Of a stretch of DNA of 64,000 bases, positions 48,967-59,378 are shown in pieces. This DNA comes from Rhyacichthys aspro. Lineage: Eukaryota > Chordata > Actinopteri > Gobiiformes > Rhyacichthyidae. The notes under the pieces are model-generated. The model was not told the DNA's origin. It did no database searches and saw only the letters and a list, made by a program, of their open reading frames with translations. Made by a program: the position numbers and the translations under genes. The DNA is taken from NCBI GenBank assembly GCA_036850595.1, contig CM072158.1, positions 19,228,044-19,292,043 on the forward strand, in the 5' to 3' direction. Numbering within the stretch: position 1 is the first letter of the stretch; each line of letters opens with the position of its first letter.

Positions 48967-49842
48967 GTAAATTTATACTGTGTCACTTTAAGAGAGTGTT
49001 TTTAAATTTGTAATGGTAACGTTGGTCTTGTGGTACTGTCTGCTCTGAGTATGAAGAATATGAGTGATTTTTATACTGTGACATTTGAAATACCAATGAA
49101 CCATAGTTTCACAGTGAACACATATACAGTGAACATATGAAGCTGGACTTTGACATTAAAGCGGAATAAATGCAGCCCATGGGCATGCTGGGTTAATACT
49201 GTAAGGTAGGTGAGGCCTTTTCCCAGGTCCTGTCATGTTTTCACTCCAGTATCAGGTTTGAGTCTGTGTTTGACACTATGAGCCAAATGTGCCCACACTG
49301 AGAAGGAAATAAAAGTCTGCATATAGTTTGCATACATTTGTATGACACATATAACACAGACGGGCCAGGCCATCTGATCTGCACTGGACCTTTCTGTTTT
49401 TATTACACCTGAGTAGAGATGTATTTCAGCACCACGGACAGCAACACCTACTCTGGACTGCACTCTGAAGGCTGTTGTTGCTCTGCGTTTTGTCCCAAAA
49501 CAGCGCTTTAGGTCACAGGAAACACACTGTTCTGTTTGCTGACTTCATGTGTACACAGGCAAAACAGAGCTTTATTGTAGCATGTTTGACACCCCTGCCT
49601 AATATGAGCATCCTCTTTTATATACATGTAATTTCTAGGCTGGTTTGGCAGCCAGTCTTTTTTTAAATAAAATGTTTGCCCATTTTTGTTGATGACTGAA
49701 AATAGAGCTGTAAGAATCTGTTAAATTAATTTGCAGAGTGCATCAGGAGCAATACATTGCCATGGTTACACGACAAAACATGGTTTATACATGGCGACTG
49801 CTAGCCCTCCAGAGTATTAGCCAATTAGTAAAAACTTGTAAT
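48967..49842. other. Intergenic, nothing recognised
   Basis: No gene or repeat is supported. Confidence 0.5.
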
Positions 49843-50150
49843 CCCCATTGATCTGAGGAGGCACAGGAGGGGTACTGGAGCAGGAGTGAAGCATTGAGCA
49901 GAAACAAGCTACAGAAGATGTTCTATCTGTGAAGACGGAGCAACTGCACTGTTCTTTTCAAGCAGATCAGGAAAGCAAAATCTGTTGTCGGACTGGAACT
50001 GGACAGGCCAGAGGCTGTGGCAGAAAAGAGAATGGTGAATAAAAACAGTGCTATCCTTGACAATCTCAACCACAATGTCATTCCGTTCTCTCTCTCTTTT
50101 TCCTGTCTGTGTATCCTGTTAAATAAAGGCAAAAAAATAATAATCTGAAG
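49843..50150 (+). mobile_element. Possible LINE 3' end with AATAAA and A-rich tail
   Basis: A plus-strand reading includes AEKRMVNKNSAILDNLNHN, similar in style to the R.L..L..ILDN..HPL region near the C-terminus of fish LINE proteins. It is followed by a GTTAAATAAAGGCAAAAAAA end with an ATAATAAT tail. The coding match is weak and the 5' boundary is unknown. Confidence 0.4.
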
Positions 50151-52279
50151 ACTAGTGGAAGTAACAAAGCCATTAGGTTTATATATAAAGTTTATGATTT
50201 GTATAGCCTACACTTTCTTGTGTAAGGTAATGCAAACAACAATACTGCTTTCAACTGTCTTCTCTCTAGTTTTCAGTGTGCATTAGGATTATTTTAATAA
50301 CATTTTCGTAACAGATTCAGTTCTGTTTTATGTTGTGTAAAATGGCTCCACTCATATATTCTGCTCTTGCAGCTGCCCTTATCACTGCCTTTTTCTCATC
50401 TGTGAAAATGAACATCTCTGTTTCCCTGCACTGGTAAATAGTAAACAGCAGTGTGAACACCTGGAGCAATTATAGGTCTGGATTCACTGCCACTGATGCA
50501 AAGCAAATGTCTTTATTCAAAGCTGATTTGAAACTTTGGAGCACTAGTGAACGGTATATAGTGGCATGAGTTGTCAATCAGAGGAGTGTGAAACCAGCAG
50601 CAGGACATGACTCACACTCGCCGGGTGTTGGGTGCCATTACATTTGAATAAAATAAGCAACTATAATCTTGTGAACTGAAGACATGTTAAATTTAATGTT
50701 GACTGTAGAAGACATTCATCAGATTGAAAACAGAAGTGTTGTGGCTGGCCTGTTAGTCTATTCCCTTTCCCTGAGTGGATGTCTGGTTTTCCTTTTTTGT
50801 CACCTTGTGTTGTCAGTTCCTCTGCAGGTTGCAGCTCCACCTACCATACCTGCCCACCTACCACACCTGCATTCGTTGTGTCATGTGCAATAGTATTTAA
50901 AACCCAAGGTGTCTCTCAAACTCCAGGATCCTTCCTTAGGAGCACTTATTTGAAAGGACTCCAATACCTGTTCCAATCCACACATCCTCCATTTGGCTAA
51001 ACTACCAAGGATGCATCTGCAAATCCTCCGTGGCCTTTCCCTACCCACAATGCATTGGGTGTCTTTAAAAAAATGAGAAGAAATGCAGCTTAGAGCAGTA
51101 ATGTCTCAATTTAAATACAAATGCATGCTTTTTATATTAACGGAAAGTGTTTGAGTGTTATAGAGTTTGACCGATGAATAGCATGGAACAGATTTCAGTG
51201 GGAATCAGTGAGTTTAAGCTGTAAATAAATGTATAAAATACAAGGTGAGGTGATTATCTGGGAATATCACATGATATGACCATTTGTCAATCATCTTTAA
51301 TTAAACTGCTCTGCTCTGAACTTACCTTTGTCTCTCTCTGTCTGCATTTTTGGGTCCACAACTGAGCCTAAAAAGAAGTCAGTGTTGCAGCATGTCTCTG
51401 AGTCATCAGCCTCTCCATAGGGTCCACTGACATGTAATTAAAGCCCTGTTTGACTCTACAGTCAACACAGCTATGAACCCCACTCTGCAATGCCTCACCC
51501 TGTTTGACACAGGGTCATAACCACAAATAATAATTAGGCATGAAAACAACACACACAAATGGTCTGACAAACCACAGGAGCGCCCAGAGAGCCAATCATC
51601 TTACTGCCAGTGAGCAGTATCCTCTAAAAAGGAGCACAGAAATATTGGCTATATAGCTTATCACAAAAGAACAAAGCATGAACAAAGTTTGCTCTATTTT
51701 GAACAGAATTTAAATGTATTTCTATATCTAAGTATATTTTTCTATATGAAATATACGTAGATGGCCTATTTTAACAGATGACCTTGTCAGTGTTCAGGTG
51801 GTATTTTTCACAGTAGGCTCCTAAGTACAAGGTAGGTCATAGGCACAAGTTTAAAGTTAGAGCTCAGCAGACCTGGAGAGACTCATTTTGTGAAAAATTA
51901 TATACTTCAGGGCTGCAGGATATAAATTAAAAAGAACATGTGATTTGAATGTTCCAATAACAAAATAAGCTGAGGTATTTGAATGCTCTGTGACATAGTA
52001 AAAATGTTGTATTAAATAAATTTGATTTTGAAAATATAAAGAAATACAAGGCTACAAACATACTTTGAGAGCACTCTTCAATGGAGAACATAAATCATCA
52101 TCAAAGACTGAGCAAGTACTAAACCAGGCCTAATGTCTCTACCTGGTTGGTGCTGACAAATCCATGATGGAAAATAGCAAAATTGAATGTGACAGAAACT
52201 ACCAGAGGTCAACACCATTTTGTCTAATAGCACCAACATGAAGGAAATAAAAATCTATGTGGCGAATCACACAATATCT
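50151..52279. other. Intergenic, little recognised
   Basis: TTCAGGGCTGCAGGATATAA at about 51906-51925 resembles the first bases of a hAT-derived repeat (AGGGCTGCACGATAT). The remainder shows no gene or repeat that I can support. Confidence 0.45.
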
Positions 52280-52415
52280 ACTATGAATATGCATATAACG
52301 GCTCCCCCATCAGCCCTCACACTGCCCATTGAACTCTTAGGGGCATAAAATCAGCTCTCTTACAAGTTGAACTTACAATTGACAAAGTCTGATGCCTTCT
52401 TTGAAGCCTTTTTCA
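52280..52415 (+). mobile_element. Penelope-like 3' UTR fragment
   Basis: CACTGCCCATTGAACTCTTA, then GCATAAAATCAGCTCTCT and GTTGAACTTACAATTGACAA, follow the order of the Penelope-like 3' region at 28620-28765 (CACTGCCCATTCAACTCCTA, GACTATGAAACCAGTCTAGC, GTTGAACTCAGAATTGACAA). It has no coding part and an internal deletion of about 40 bp. Confidence 0.65.
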
Positions 52416-52769
52416 AGATTATTTATGATTATGTGCATACTCTGCTACATTGGTCTTTATTTACTTTGTGCACTGTAAAAAAAAAAGGGTCTTGGAAAGT
52501 AGTAAATTGAAGCCACACAATTTATCTTTTTTCAATTCTTATTTTCCTACTTTTTTGACATAGTTATTTCCTTAGACAACTGTAACTTTGAAATCTATGA
52601 AAATTTACCCCAGTGTATAGATTAGGTGTGCTAAAAACCAGTGGAGTGTCTCAGGGGAGTTTAAACTGTCTGACATTAAATTATATAAAAAGGAAAATCC
52701 CTAGCTGCTGATTGTTAATGTCACTTGAGTGTCAAAAATGTAAATATTGAGTCGCTTGTAGCCAATTAA

Positions 52770-52905
52770 ATTTAAATTTAAAGGTGCTGCTCAGCAGCTG
52801 CTCACTGCTCCTGACAGGTTGCCCCAGTGACCCTGGATATGGATGGGTTACATGCAGAGAACAAATTTCCCTAAGGGGACAATAAAACGTTACTCAACTA
52901 AACTT
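52770..52905 (+). mobile_element. SINE/LINE 3' end ('GCAGAGAACAAATTTCCCTA')
   Basis: CAGCAGCTGCTCACTGCTCC, then GATGGGTTACATGCAGAGAA and CAAATTTCCCTAAGGGGACA with ATAAAACG, match the well-known fish 3' end GATGGGTTAAATGCAGAGGACAAATTTC...GGGACAATAAAG. This end is shared by several teleost SINEs and LINEs; the upstream part is not preserved. Confidence 0.65.
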
Positions 52906-54249
52906 TATATTAACAAAAACAAAGACATGACGAAGACTTAAGTCTACTGAGAGAAAGAAGGAACAACACTACTGATCCAGTTTTATTCCAAAATCACAGA
53001 GGGGTGTATAGCATTTGGTGAAAGAGCCACAGTCTTTAAAGCAAGATCAGCTGTTTATCCAATCACATGAGGGGTGTAAACAAATAAACTACTTGTGGTC
53101 TTAGCTAGTCTTGATTTAAAATCCCAACACCTCTATATCTGAGACAAGACAGAGCTGAATTGAGCTTAACCATTTACCATCACAATTTGGATTCAAATCT
53201 TTTGGAAACATATCACAAACCACAGCACTTGGTTATCCCAAATTGAGAATAATGGCCACAAAATGGCATTGGCTTGTATTCTTTCCTGTCGTGTTGACTG
53301 TTTCCAATGACAACTGACAGAATAACACATAAAAAGCAAAAGACTGATACCTACCTGTGTGTATTGCATATAACATTAAAAATGTTTAAGTAATTTTGTA
53401 CTTACTTTTTTTTCTTTGCTTTTTATAAGGCTATTTTCTTTCTTTCTGAACCAGAACTTTTTACTGATAGGCAGTACTAGTTTATGACCTAATACGAAGT
53501 GATTAGTCTGAGTAATCCTGGTGTTACCTGTGTGGGCACACTGGATATTTATCACACAGCCAACTTGTAATCTGTCACACTGACCCGGGGCTGGCTCGGC
53601 TTCACTGATGTACTTCATCCCACAGACTGTTGGCATCAGAGCAGCCGGCTGCGGTGGCTTCAGCTGTGTGTCCAGATGACAGGGAGATAAATGGACCACA
53701 CTGCAACAGCACAACGCATGGACACCCTGCAGCCTACTGTCTGCACAGATAGCACAGGCCTCCACACAGACATTAGGCTGTAGTACAATAAACTGGATGG
53801 AACGGGCAGAGTCGAAGCCAGCAGTAATCATAGCACTGCAGATTATGACGGGTTCAGTCCAAATACTAGAGGAGGAGGCTGGGGGGGCTAAGGCTACCAT
53901 CCCAACATTTCTGGCCACTCCACTAACCCACTCGCTGAAAAGCCCTGCTTTTTTCAGTCTTTCTCATTCACTGAGCACAAACATAAAACCAACAGTTTAA
54001 AGTGTGTAGTAAAATGTAGACCTTATTTTATTTTACTATAAAAAAAACAAATAAAAATATATACAAGTTATGATTTCAGTGGCAACTATTGCTAACTCTG
54101 CTTAAACAAGATGACTTTGGCAAATGGAGACTGACTGACTGACTGACTACACATGTGTGCTGTCAGTGAGTGGGTAGTGGACATAATGAATTACTGAATG
54201 ACAGCTATAGGTCACCAGATCCCTACAGGATTATCTTATTCTGGACATA
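52906..54249. other. Intergenic; longest frame of the window (180 codons) is unsupported
   Basis: The minus-strand frame at 53376-53918 is Cys-rich in its middle and ends in a Lys-rich tail encoded by AT-rich DNA. A plus-strand frame overlaps it. No domain, signal peptide or splice context was recognised. A (GACT)5 tract lies at 54129-54148. Confidence 0.45.
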
Positions 54250-54307
54250 TACAGAAAGCGTTTGCAAAGGGCAGGTGCTTTAGATAAATACATGGTAGGT
54301 GATTAAA

Positions 54308-54530
54308 CGCAATTTTATTCAATCAGAAAAGGAAACTAGATGCTGCACAAGGTAATTAGACACCACATGGAGGACACAGAGTTAAAAATTGATAAACTGA
54401 CCAAATGACACAGTTTTTAATATTGCCAGGTCATTTACATATAAATATCCCCCACTTGTTTCAATCTTAAATCCACCAGTTCTGACATCACTTGACTCTA
54501 TGCTTTCTGTAATGCTCTACAACTTAGAAA
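54308..54530. repeat. Local tandem duplication, unit 1
   Basis: It starts AACGCAATTTTATTCAATCA and contains ACACCACATGGAGGA, then TTTTTAATATTGCCAGGTCA, CCCCCACTTGTTTCAATCTT and AAATCCACCAGTTCTGACAT, ending GCTCTACAACTTAGAA. All these blocks recur in the same order in unit 2. Confidence 0.8.
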
Positions 54531-54893
54531 ACGCAATTTTATCCAATCAGAACACAATTCAAGCTGCTGCTCAAGATAAGCAAATAACACCACATGGAGC
54601 TATACATTGATCAACTTGTGCTTCATCCAAGATTGTTAGACTGAGATCTTCCGGACAAGATTAGCATACACTAACGTAAAGTAAGACAAACACTCTAAAC
54701 ATGTCAAGGCTAAAATCTTTTGCTCCCAAGTGCTTCTGTTAAACCACATAACAACTGACAAACTTTTTCAATATTACAAGGTCATATAAATGGCAGATAT
54801 GGATCCCCCACTTGTTTTAATCTTAAATCCACCATTTCTAATTTGGGTGATATCACTTGACTCGAAGGCATCTCTAATGCTCTGGGACTTAGC
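54531..54893. repeat. Local tandem duplication, unit 2 (longer)
   Basis: It starts AACGCAATTTTATCCAATCA with ACACCACATGGAGCT, then TTTTCAATATTACAAGGTCA, CCCCCACTTGTTTTAATCTT, AAATCCACCATTTCTAATTT and GCTCTGGGACTTAG. About 125 bp near 54610-54740 have no counterpart in unit 1, so one unit gained or lost sequence after duplication. Confidence 0.8.
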
Positions 54894-55679
54894 TGCAGCA
54901 TATGTTTGAAACAGTACAGATTATGTCATAATGTATAAATTGAGTCCATCAGTCAACATGTGACATCTGTAAAGGCTTTTGCCTTCTTTAAAATGCATCT
55001 AAATCCTAAAGTGTCTATATACTTACATTTGTTTTAGATTCTCCCAAAAGTAACATTTAGAGGACTATTAGTATTATGGCATGCATTTAGCAAGGAGTCC
55101 CCTGCTAAATAGATGGGGCTTTCCTGGATAAATAAATTAAAAAAAATTAAAAATAAAAGCACATGCATTTAGAAAGGCTTAGGTCTACAAGCTATGGTGT
55201 CTTAGTAAAAATCTTTCATAAACACACACTAGTGAAATGAAAGCTTCAAACACTGGTGAAAGGTCCCATATCTGTATTGTAATATATACCTATAGTCCAC
55301 TATTATATTATTGTTCTATTATTATGTTGACAAAACTATTAAAGGGATAGACGTATAAATAATTGTTAATTTACTGGAGGAGCTCAGAAGAAAGCTTTAA
55401 CTATTGTCTTTTTGCTTTATGATCATGAACTATTTCGTGATTTTTTTCAGACTTTTATGGCAGCTTTAACTTAAGTGTACGACTCTTTGCCGTATTATTA
55501 TATGGTATTGTGTATTAGCAAATCCATTTTTAGTCTCAAAAGAAAACACACAATACTATATAATTTTATTAAGACAAAAATATTTTTCATAGCCTCTGTG
55601 TCAAACACATTCTAAAACGCTGGGTATGTCCATGAACACATTAGCTAGCCTTGTGCTGTCACATACATGAAGTGAACAG
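54894..55679. other. Intergenic, nothing recognised
   Basis: AT-rich and non-coding, without recognisable repeats. Confidence 0.55.
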
Positions 55680-56480
55680 GACTACAGTTTACCGGCGGGA
55701 GCGCGTGCGTGCCCGCTAGCGAGAGTTGGCGCCCAACGTTGAGGAGAACGCACGTGCGAGAGCAGAGATGTGCCCACGAGCACCTGCTGGAAGGCTACTA
55801 CTAGCTTTCTGCTAAAAATACAGTTTGATTTAAATGAATGAAAAAAACATTAACAACATAAGAGAAGTGTAAAAAAAAAACATGGCAGCCTGGCGCTACG
55901 CTATAATTAAAAACCTCCTTGCTACAGCGAAACTAACAGCCTTTACAACTGTGAATTGATTTAGTTCACATACATCCAGCTGTTTGTGAGGATTACCGTT
56001 GCGTAAACAGTGTCTCGTCAAACTCCCGAGAGGCGTACATTCAAAGTTGTAGCCTACATGTCATGACACATCCACTCATGGCGTGAAGTGCTGGAGTGGT
56101 ACTCACACATAGTAGACGATTTCAGCAGACTCCCATCGGCAGCAGCTGGTAGGGCAGAGAACGAAGCGCCAGTTGCCCGCAGCGGTGAGTGCAAAAGTGC
56201 TTAATGGAGACAATTAGTCCAGAAAAAGCATCCAGCCGGGATTCTACAAACACGCCTGCTCCGTACGTAGTCCAGACCGAGGTTCTGTCAGCTCACAGGC
56301 GGTTAGAGAGCGGGTTCGAGAGAGCACCGCTGCGTGTGCATAGCATGGGTGTAGGATTAGAGCACACACACGCACACACACGCACACACAGGGACAGGGC
56401 TGCGCGGAGGAGCTCTCCTTCTCACCCCGCTCACTCCGCTGGTGACGTCACTGGAGGACGCAGCCTGGATGCTGCATTTA
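55680..56480 (-). promoter_or_regulatory. CpG-rich candidate promoter and minus-strand first exon
   Basis: This is the most CpG-dense block of the window, with cores at about 55690-55780 (ACCGGCGGGAGCGCGTGCGT) and 56140-56460. A full CRE palindrome TGACGTCA lies at 56443-56450. Reading leftward from there on the minus strand gives a plausible 5' leader ending at a GTGAGT donor (plus-strand ACTCAC at 56101-56106), so exon 1 would be about 56107-56450. No long frame is present; early ATGs open very short frames. A plus-strand GTGAGT at 56186-56191 leaves a divergent transcript possible. An (ACACACGC)n tract lies at 56361-56389. Support for minus-strand transcription comes from the inverted copy at 56729. 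Confidence 0.45.
56118..56300 (-). repeat. Inverted repeat, left arm (within candidate exon)
   Basis: Reverse-complementary to 56729-56896. By eye about nine mismatches occur over roughly 160 aligned bases, plus one 17-bp difference at a CTGCTG direct repeat (extra in this arm). It lies wholly inside the inferred minus-strand first exon. Confidence 0.9.
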
Positions 56481-56635
56481 CATCCTGTGGGAAAGGCTGG
56501 CAAAATCACCTCCAAAGTGTTGGAACGCGTTTTTTCATGTCATATTACACGTAAGATAAGGTGTCTGACATGTGCGGTGATGCATTCTCTAAGAAGCACT
56601 GAACATTACTATTCCAGAAAAATGATCAGCACTGT

Positions 56636-56728
56636 TTTTCTAAATTCACAAACTGCATCATTTTATTCTTGTAAAACATGTTACACCTTCAACAAGAAAA
56701 GGTTTATTATTAAATGTTTATCCTTCCA
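56636..56728 (+). repeat. Direct repeat flanking 56.7-58.6 kb, copy 1
   Basis: AATTCACAAACTG, then TTTTATTCTTGTAAAA, CACCTTCAA, AGAAAAGGTTT and TTTATCCTTCCA recur in this order at 58560-58674 with about 80% similarity by eye. The repeat ends precisely where the inverted-repeat right arm starts. Confidence 0.7.
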
Positions 56729-56896
56729 GCCTGTGAGCTGACAGGACCTCGGTCTGGACTACGTACGGAGCAGGCGTGATTGTAGAATCTCGACTTGACG
56801 CTTTTTCTGGACTAATTGTCTCCATTAAGCACTTTTGCACTCACCGCTTCGGGCAACTGGCGCTTCGCTCTCTGTCCTACCAGCTGCTGAAACCGA
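56729..56896 (+). repeat. Inverted repeat, right arm (exon-derived copy)
   Basis: It reads GCCTGTGAGCTGACAGGACC, continues through TCCGTACGTA-equivalent and AATTGTCTCCATTAAGCACT blocks to CCTACCAGCTGCTGAAACCG, in the same sense as the inferred minus-strand exon. It lacks the CpG-rich upstream part (CRE) and the splice donor. Its 3' side runs directly into LINE-like sequence. Confidence 0.9.
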
Positions 56897-57084
56897 CTCT
56901 GGTTGAAACAGTGCAGCGACAGACATACTACTGCATGACTATATGGATGCTATACTGAACAACAAGGACCATCCCCTGCATTTGGCTTTTAAACAACAGA
57001 GAGCAGCCAGACGCTTTTTCATTCATTTGAAGAGACGTAACAACAGAATTGCTGCTTGGGGGTTAATAGCTTTGAATTGAAATA
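56897..57084 (+). mobile_element. LINE 3' end fused to the exon-derived copy
   Basis: A plus-strand reading gives ILNNKDHPLHLAFKQQ, then RAARRFFIHLKRRNN, then a short 3' end GCTTGGGGGTTAATAGCTTT with GAATTGAA. The 'DHPLH' block and the GGGGATTAATAAAG-like end with a TTGAA tail are those of fish LINE 3' termini. The junction with the exon-like copy is near 56897. Confidence 0.55.
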
Positions 57085-58559
57085 CTGGACAAAATTTACA
57101 GGTTTTAAAAATAAGGTGTCAAATAATAGCATTTACAGCTGGTCTGAATATGACTTCACATACATTCACTTCAACAACATGGTTTCATCAGCCCTAAAAT
57201 GCTTCTGTGTTGAGCCCTGAGGTTTAATTTCATGCAAAGAATCTGTTGGTTGAAGAGATATTATTTAGTGGATATGTGTTGACTAATCTGCTCTAAATGG
57301 CAGCTTTAAAAAACATCCCATTTAGTGCTGTTTTTAAAAAGAATCATTCATAATGGCAAAATGAAGTTCTTCTTATTGGCCCAGCTCTTGACAACATTCT
57401 CTGATTCTTATGAAAATGTAAATCCTTAAATTAACTTACCACTACTGCTGTAATTAAAAAATGACTCAAGAAGTAGTGATGTAAATGACTTGATTAAACA
57501 GTATTTAGAAAAAGACAACTCAGCTACTGAGTTCATTTCTTTTATTGCACATGTAGTATATGACCTTTTGACCTCAGTGACATGAGGAATTTGGATATAC
57601 TAAACTATTTCTTTCTTCTGAACACCGACTTATTGTTTCATTTGGACAAAAAAAACAGCTGCAGCTAGAAATTATTGGCCCCAAACTCCACATTCTAATG
57701 AACATTAATCAGTAAGCAACAAACTTTAACAGCAGCAACTTTGAGCAACATGCTCAATGATGAATAAAGACTTTTCATGTTCAAAAAGACAATCTCATTA
57801 AAGTCCTTGCTGTTTATGGACAATAAATAACTGACCATAGAAACATTGTTGTATGTTGGATGGATTGTGTTATTAGGAACATATTATTGTATACATTTGG
57901 ATATAAATGAGTATTTAATGTGTTTTACAATGTTTAAAGTTGACCTGAAACCTTGATATTGTTTATGTAACTTTCTCATTCCCTCTCAGGTGAAAACATG
58001 TCTTCCAGGTCCAGGTCTTTCCATCAAAATTCACAGACACACCTCTTTAAGTCACAAGGAAAAAGCAGTTTGAGGGCGCTGGAGCTTTTGCTCTTTTTTA
58101 TCTGTTCCAGTTCACGGTGTCTTCTTCCCTCGAACCCTGATGAGTTTCATCTCTGATCTTTGTCTCATCTGCTGGGCAACATTCTAAGTATTCATTTTTT
58201 GTTAATTTGTTATTTTCCTATTGAAGGGATTTTTTTTTTAAGTGTACTTAAGTCCTGCCCATCTTTTTTTTTTTCACAAAGGCCTTCAAGAACTTTAATT
58301 GTTACTGTGACTGTGACATTCTGGCCATAAAGGCACAGACAAAGCTTCTTCCTCGACCTTTGACATGGCAAAGAGCAGCTCAAGCTCAGGCTTGCAGAGA
58401 GAGGGCACAGAGAGCTCTCCACAGAGGACCAACCTGAGTCTTGTTTGTCTGGACCACACATTCCCAGCCTCTGACCTCCGACCCCCAGCCTGGCACTACA
58501 GTTTTACATTTGGCATAAAGATTAAACTTAACTTAATCTCAGCTTAATTCTGTAGATTG
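57085..58559. other. Intergenic, nothing recognised
   Basis: AT-rich with T-runs near 58230 and 58265. Frames of 60-83 codons at 58210-58547 overlap on both strands and lack domains. Confidence 0.5.
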
Positions 58560-58674
58560 CTTTTTACTCAATTCACAAACTGTAATTTCTCATTTTATTC
58601 TTGTAAAAAAAACATATTCCACCTTCAATTAGAAAAGGTTTGTTGTGCAATCTTTATCCTTCCATTTTTTATTG
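58560..58674 (+). repeat. Direct repeat flanking 56.7-58.6 kb, copy 2
   Basis: Counterpart of 56636-56728: AATTCACAAACTG, CATTTTATTCTTGTAAAA, CCACCTTCAA, TAGAAAAGGTTTG and CTTTATCCTTCCA, with small insertions. It may be a dispersed family or the product of a local duplication. Confidence 0.7.
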
Positions 58675-59140
58675 TTTATTTTATCTACATATACAAATGC
58701 TGTCTGTTAATTAATTTTGGTCAGTAAATATCACCATTTCTCATAGCTTATGCTTAAGTGTGGTTGTATCACTGAATTGCCCCAAAACAATCTAATTTTA
58801 CCAATAAGCCTACTTCTCTCTCCTTTAATATTTGCTACACCCAGATGCACCAGAAAAATGGCATAAATAAATCTCATCAGTCATCTTTTGAATCCATGAA
58901 TGAACTGCTGAATCTGGTGATTTTCATCTGAGATTAGTCCTTATTGAACCTTTGCACCAGTTGCTTTTTTATTTCTATAGCTGTGATTGGTAAAATATCA
59001 GCTATGGGAGCGCTGCAGGGACATGCTGAACAAATGCAGTGGAAATAGGTCTGGTGGTGACTTAACTTTGTAAATTTGAAAGAAAATCAATTTTGTAAAA
59101 ATCAGATTTGTGCTCAGAAAGAAATACCAGTGTACTTCTC

Positions 59141-59378
59141 TTCCATTACACTGCCCGTTCAACTCTTAATGACTATGAAATCAGTCTAGCCTTGTTCAGT
59201 CACAGTTGTTTCAGGCCAAACCTCTTCCTCTGAGGGGTCTAGATCTCAGCACTTTTTCTAGTTGAACTCAGAATTGACATGACTTGAATGAAATTTCTTC
59301 ACCTTCAAACCTACGTCCAGATGCCTTTTCAAAACCCCTTAAATAAGTCCCGGATGACTGAGAACCTCCACAGACATA
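59141..59378 (+). mobile_element. Penelope-like 3' UTR copy
   Basis: CACTGCCCGTTCAACTCTTA, GACTATGAAATCAGTCTAGC, GTTGAACTCAGAATTGACAT, GTCCAGATGCCTTTTCAAAA and GGATGACTGAGAACCTCCAC parallel the copy at 28630-28870, also on the plus strand. Only the end of the coding part and the 3' UTR are present, as expected for 5'-truncated insertion. Confidence 0.75.
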
